NCBI GenBank assembly: GCA_030159075.1
Contig: BROG01001191.1
Coordinates: forward strand, 1-64,000
Direction of reading: 5' to 3'
Origin: Atrina japonica
Taxonomy: Eukaryota > Mollusca > Bivalvia > Pterioida > Pinnidae
DNA: 64,000 nucleotides
Below the pieces are notes generated by a model that did not search any database, had not been told where the DNA came from, and saw only the letters and a list, made by a program, of their open reading frames with translations. The position numbers and the translations under genes are program-made. The first letter of the stretch is position 1. Every line of letters starts with the position of its first letter. Positions 59,411-64,000 of this stretch are shown piece by piece.

Positions 59411-61587
59411 GTAAATATCAAATGCATATGTCAACAGAATTTACATTCAATACATTTAGACAAATAGAATCTTAAACGGATATGTTGACTGGCACCCATT
59501 AGGAAATCTCCCATGAGTGGTTGGAATCTAGTTGTCCAATCTGGAGGTTTCCGGGGACAGGACTTTCAGATTCTTACACACATTAAGGGTTTAGATTTCC
59601 CATTCCACTCAACATACCCATATCTGATTATTTTTCTCCAATGCTTCAAACACATGTGCATTTAATATAAAAGCTGATGCATCTTTTTATATGCACTGCA
59701 TTGAAGAGCAGTTGACAGTACGAAAACAATGGCTTAATTTTAACCACTCTCTCTCTTTCCTTTGCAGTCTTTAAGAAGTTCTTAAAATAAGAAATGATAG
59801 TTATCATTGGTTGTGACCATGAACCATCTCAAGTACAGCACTGGAAAAAAAAAGATTTCAATCTTCGGCCTAAATTTTTGTTTTGTTTAAAAGATTAACA
59901 TATTCGGTAAACATATTTACGAGCAAGGTTTAATTGTCACATAAACAATTTTCCAACTGACATATCGTCTTTGTTTAATAGACTTCATGTAGTATTTTAT
60001 ATAGTAATCAACTATATGAATGTCAATCAGTTTGTTAATCCATTGTGTAATTACTACATGCATTTCCAAGTCCCTTAAATTTACCAAGATATTTCATTGT
60101 TTATAATGTTATAGTACTACAAACTGTAAATACGACATTAAAGTATGCCACACAAACATCCGATAACATCTAATGACATTTTAACACTATGATGATAGAG
60201 TCAATATAAAATGTATGACGTACTCTTGAATACAACTTTTAATACGATATCCTGCCAAGAATCTCAAAGATTTTTTTCTGCATGGCTGAACCAAGGGATC
60301 ACTATTAAGTATTTTTCTTATACTCGGACTATACAGCATATATGTATCTTTAAATGCTCAGAATTACTATGCTCTCATACATTACAATGTTCTAATTTCA
60401 GATAAACTGTATTTATTACCGACATATTTTGTAAACAAGAGATAGTTCAGATGTTAATTGACCCAACTTGTTTATTGATTTAATTAATTATCAAATAAGT
60501 CATTATCATGAGTACAAGTCTAAAGGCAGGTTCCCATGAAATGGTTGATATCTACATGAATACCAATATCAGGAAGATACCATGTATAGTCTGTGTTATT
60601 TCCTGTTCTTGTCCAATATTTGTGTCAAAATTTCTCAAGTCTCTCACAAGATTTTTTTCTCATATGTCCCTATGCGATAATCATAGGACATTTTTTTCTC
60701 ATGTATCACTATGATATCACTTGGAGATAATAATTAGACTTTTTTCTAATTTTTCTGATATATCACAGTGAGAAATTTGTATAACTTCTTCTGATGTATG
60801 AATGTGACCAATATTCATTATACCTGACTGAGGACATTTACAATGTGACATTCTCCTGTGGCTTATTCCAACTAGAATACCTCTTTAGAATTATTCTGTG
60901 ATAACAAGTTCAAGAAATTTGTTGCTTACAAAAATTTTACCCTCAACATATTAAGCATGTCCTGGCACAAAAGTATGATAATCCTAAGAAGACCAGGTGA
61001 CGTGTGTTTTCGGCAGGTGCCATAATTAATTAAAAATATCATCATTGTCACGCCCAACCAATTGATGAAATGGCAACAGCAGTCACATTTTCTGTGTAAT
61101 CTGAGTCAAATCAAGTGCTATGTAATTTACTTGACCTGACGATCAATTTCTCACCTATGTTCTTCAGGTAAGATATCTGAACAGGTTTGCAAAATCTTTA
61201 AAATGAATCAAAGGTAAGGTGATTGATTATACATTTACAATTTCATGTGCACTTGCAAATGTCCAAAACTGCAAATGCATGTACATGCTTATATTTTTAT
61301 GTAGGCCTTAAAGTAATCAAATTTATTTCATATTCAAGTACTACATTATAATCAATATCTGTCGCTAAGTTTGACAGTTCACTTCACAGCCTTTTTACTA
61401 TTCAACGAGGAGTTACTAAAAGCGTGGAGCTTGTCACACACATTAAACTTACAAACACTTCAACGACTCGTTTTGTTTACTGTATCCTACAACAACATCA
61501 ACAAAGATTTACCATTTTACATGTAAATTCAAACTAGTTCAGAAGTTCAATACAAGTAAATTCTAAAATACCTGATGCATAAAAATT

Positions 61588-61589
<2 letters not shown>

Positions 61590-61632
<43 letters not shown>
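61590..61632. repeat. (GA)n microsatellite
   Basis: About 40 bp of AG dinucleotides. Confidence 0.97.
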
Positions 61633-61637
<5 letters not shown>

Positions 61638-62239
61638 AATTGTAAGCTCTGAAATAAAATAAACTTTTTGCTTAACCAGATCTGGTTGGGGAGGGGGGTG
61701 TTGCACATGTTTGTGAAGTGTCTGTGTACTATATTTCATAGTATTTTAGTATTTTAATATTTTATTATGAGTATATCAGACTCTTTAAAGAATTTGGGTC
61801 ACTTCTATTTTACCAAAATCTGTTTTTTTTTTTTTTTTTTGTTAGATAGATATTGCATCTCACACCTTTAAAGCTGTGCAACACTTGCCTTTATTGCAAA
61901 TTCATTTTAACTTTCACTCCCTTTTTTCATTTTGTTAAAATTTATGCTAAAAAACTTACAAATAAGTAAGCTTTCAGGTAACCATAACAATCGAATATTC
62001 ATATCCAGAGGATTCCAGTTTTCAATAAAAAGAGGGAACATTTTAAAATTAAAAGGATGAGAAAAAAACCCTAAAAATTACAAAAAGTCAAAGGTGAACT
62101 AATCTATCACAGACTGAAGTATGGCTAGAATGGTCAAGGAATTGTCCAGTAATAATATGAGAGGTAATAAGATCACAATTAAGGGCCATTTTTTCTGGAA
62201 TTTCAAAATTTTCATACCTATTAGGTATTTTCATTATCC

Positions 62240-62407
62240 TGAGTTATCACCCCTCATAGCAGATATCAATTGTGATGTCATTTGTTTCTGCGTAAGATGA
62301 GAAAAGTTATCAATTGTGACGTCATATGTTTGTATGAAAACAAGTTTGATTTCTCACGTAAAGACATGACGTCACAATCGATACCTGCTGACATGGGAGA
62401 TAACTCT
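62240..62407. mobile_element. MITE with GAGTTATC ends carrying TGACGTCA sites
   Basis: Left GAGTTATCACCCCTCATAGC and right CATGGGAGATAACTC are inverse; TGTGATGTCA, GTGACGTCAT and ATGACGTCAC (CRE-like) lie in the arms. Confidence 0.75.
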
Positions 62408-63743
62408 AACAGAAATAGAATAGCCTAGGTATGCTATATACAACATTTGAAGAGAATTAGCATGTAGCAATTTTTAAGAGAGATATTAAAACCTTAAAAA
62501 GTTTATACATGACGCAGATGACGAGGACAACAGATCTCAGTAAGTCATGTCAGTGAGTATAAAAATAAATATATCCGCTACAATCATTGATGTATTAAGA
62601 AATGTAAAATTTTATATATTTGTAGTTCTGGACAAAGTGTAGAAAATACCAGATTTCATTCTATTCAGATTGAATGGATTTCATCGAAGGTCAGAGCATG
62701 TCGTCTTCAAAACAAATCTTTACTCAATGACAATTTTTGAACTGGCCTCTGTATACTAACAATACAACAATATTTTAACTGTAGTCTCTTTAGTAAGCAC
62801 TCATATGAATGTGATGAATGCCAAGTTGATCTAAAAAATAAAATGACATGGTGCAAAAATGCAAAATGAAACTGATAAATAGATAACTAATAATGGGTCA
62901 TACATTTTTATCTGCATACATACAAAGTAAGGCAGAATGTTAACAAGTAAATCATTGAATTATGCAGCATGCAGCATAAAGAGAATAAATATTTTTAATA
63001 CCATGTGTTCTGTTTTTTTTTAAATGGTGCCTGACTCTTAAGACCACAGAATATTGATAAGAAAATAACCAAAGCAATCACAATAAATAAAACCCATAAA
63101 ATGCATAAAGTAAGCAAGAAATTTACATTTGAAAAGATATGAGCTTGTTTTGAAGAATTAATTAGACTTTTAGATTCCATTTGTGATATTTAGCACTCTA
63201 AGGTTTTAATACCAAAAGTTTCAGTAAAACTTTTATGTGATAAATGGAGAGAACAAAATACATGCCATTTTACTATAGAATAACGGAAACAATTTCATTG
63301 CATGCACAGGAAGTTTTTTGCAAAGTCATATTACGCTATGCAACTGTAAGCTTTCCAAAATGTTTCTTCTTCAAGGGATGACTAGAAAAATCCCATGGAA
63401 CATTTGCATGATACTAATGAGACCAAATTAAGCCTAGCACTTACATGTATAGTCACATGAGCTAATAAACTGATGTACTTGAGTTTTTAGTATAAAAAGA
63501 AGCAAGGGCACTTACCTATTGGTAAAGAACAGACAGGGATTTGCCTGGTTGTTTCAATGGAATGGAATTCAAACATAAATGTGATTAACAAGTTGAAAAG
63601 TATTTTTGTTTTAAATAAAAGAGGCATTTTTTATTCTGAATATTTATAATTATTTTGTTTTAGGTCAGTTTTTGGATCCGTTTTTGAAAACATTGTTACT
63701 TTTGAAAATTGAAGTAATGAATTCAGTTTTCTTGCAGAGTCAG

Positions 63744-63865
63744 CTATGACAGTACTATTGAATCATGGGAAGGAACCCAACTCTGAGCAGGTGTCGGTCT
63801 ATCCACATGTAGTAATTGGTGCAGACAGTCTTGGTACTGGCCTGCGAATGATAAGGTTCCCAAGT
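63744..63865 (-). CDS. Possible terminal exon of a gene extending off the right edge
   Basis: A patch less AT-rich than its flanks. On the minus strand an AAATTTCAG acceptor at 63866 opens a frame of 39 codons, including QYQDCLHQLLHVDRPT and SWVPSHDSIVLS, then TAG at 63744-63746, with AATAAA (minus) at 63629-63634. The pyrimidine tract is poor. The plus strand is also open here (MTVLLNHGKEPNSEQV onward) after a better acceptor (TTTCTTGCAG, 63737), but with a weak donor. No family recognised. Strand and reality are uncertain. Confidence 0.3.
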
Positions 63866-64000
63866 CTGAAATTTTTCTCCTATTTTACAGTTACATCAGT
63901 TTTTTTAGCCACATTACCATATAAACCATAGTTTAACATTGTTTCATCTGTAAAAGTCCTTGTGAAATCAAACACCACACACTTTTGCATATTTGATGTG

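Larger units (their letters stand above)
58953..63743. other. Largely unique AT-rich DNA without recognised genes
   Basis: Holds the 90-bp MITE at 59319, a GA microsatellite, a T-run at about 61816-61840 and the MITE at 62240. It is poorer in repeats than the rest of the window and could be 3' UTR of a minus-strand gene ending at 63744, but nothing proves this. Confidence 0.4.

Overview
This is an AT-rich, intron-rich and repeat-dense eukaryotic nuclear segment. The split genes with GT-AG introns, a TMEM17 orthologue, and abundant tRNA-like SINEs ending in a 'GGGACGTTAAAC(AAC)n' tail all point to a marine invertebrate. A bivalve mollusc is most likely. The species call is inference; I see no bacterial or organellar sequence.

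Layout. (1) 1021-12388, minus strand: a ten-coding-exon gene for a 741-residue coiled-coil protein. It has a KEN box and a perfect RxxLxxxN D-box at the N-terminus, a Cys-Ser-Pro/GTQ-rich middle, and a helical C-terminal third. It looks like a mitotic spindle or kinetochore-type protein, but I cannot fix an orthologue. (2) 14075-19236, plus strand, head-to-head with the first gene: a complete four-exon TMEM17 (200 residues), a four-pass ciliary transition-zone protein. (3) 25564-45122, minus strand: the last nine coding exons of a WD40-repeat protein, including a 32-nt micro-exon. The reading frame closes exactly across every junction. The N-terminal exons were not found. (4) 63744-63865: one possible terminal exon at the window edge, with strand uncertain.

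Everything else is intronic or intergenic DNA dominated by small non-autonomous elements. These include many MITEs with CAGTNNAACC-type ends (pogo/Tigger-like, TA target), several fold-back MITEs, an 11-locus family of about 90 bp, two SINE families, a decayed Ty3/gypsy element with a recognisable 3' LTR inside a WD40-gene intron, a polyA retroposed fragment with a 12-bp target duplication, and several minisatellites and microsatellites. Some insertions are nested in each other in ways that prove mobility.

The divergent pair of a cell-cycle-type coiled-coil gene and a ciliary membrane gene may share promoter sequence (about 13.69-14.07 kb). I found no evidence of an operon, CRISPR array or defence cluster. 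The most unusual structure is an array of eleven near-palindromic GTGATATCAC cores inside a MITE at 28.0-28.3 kb.
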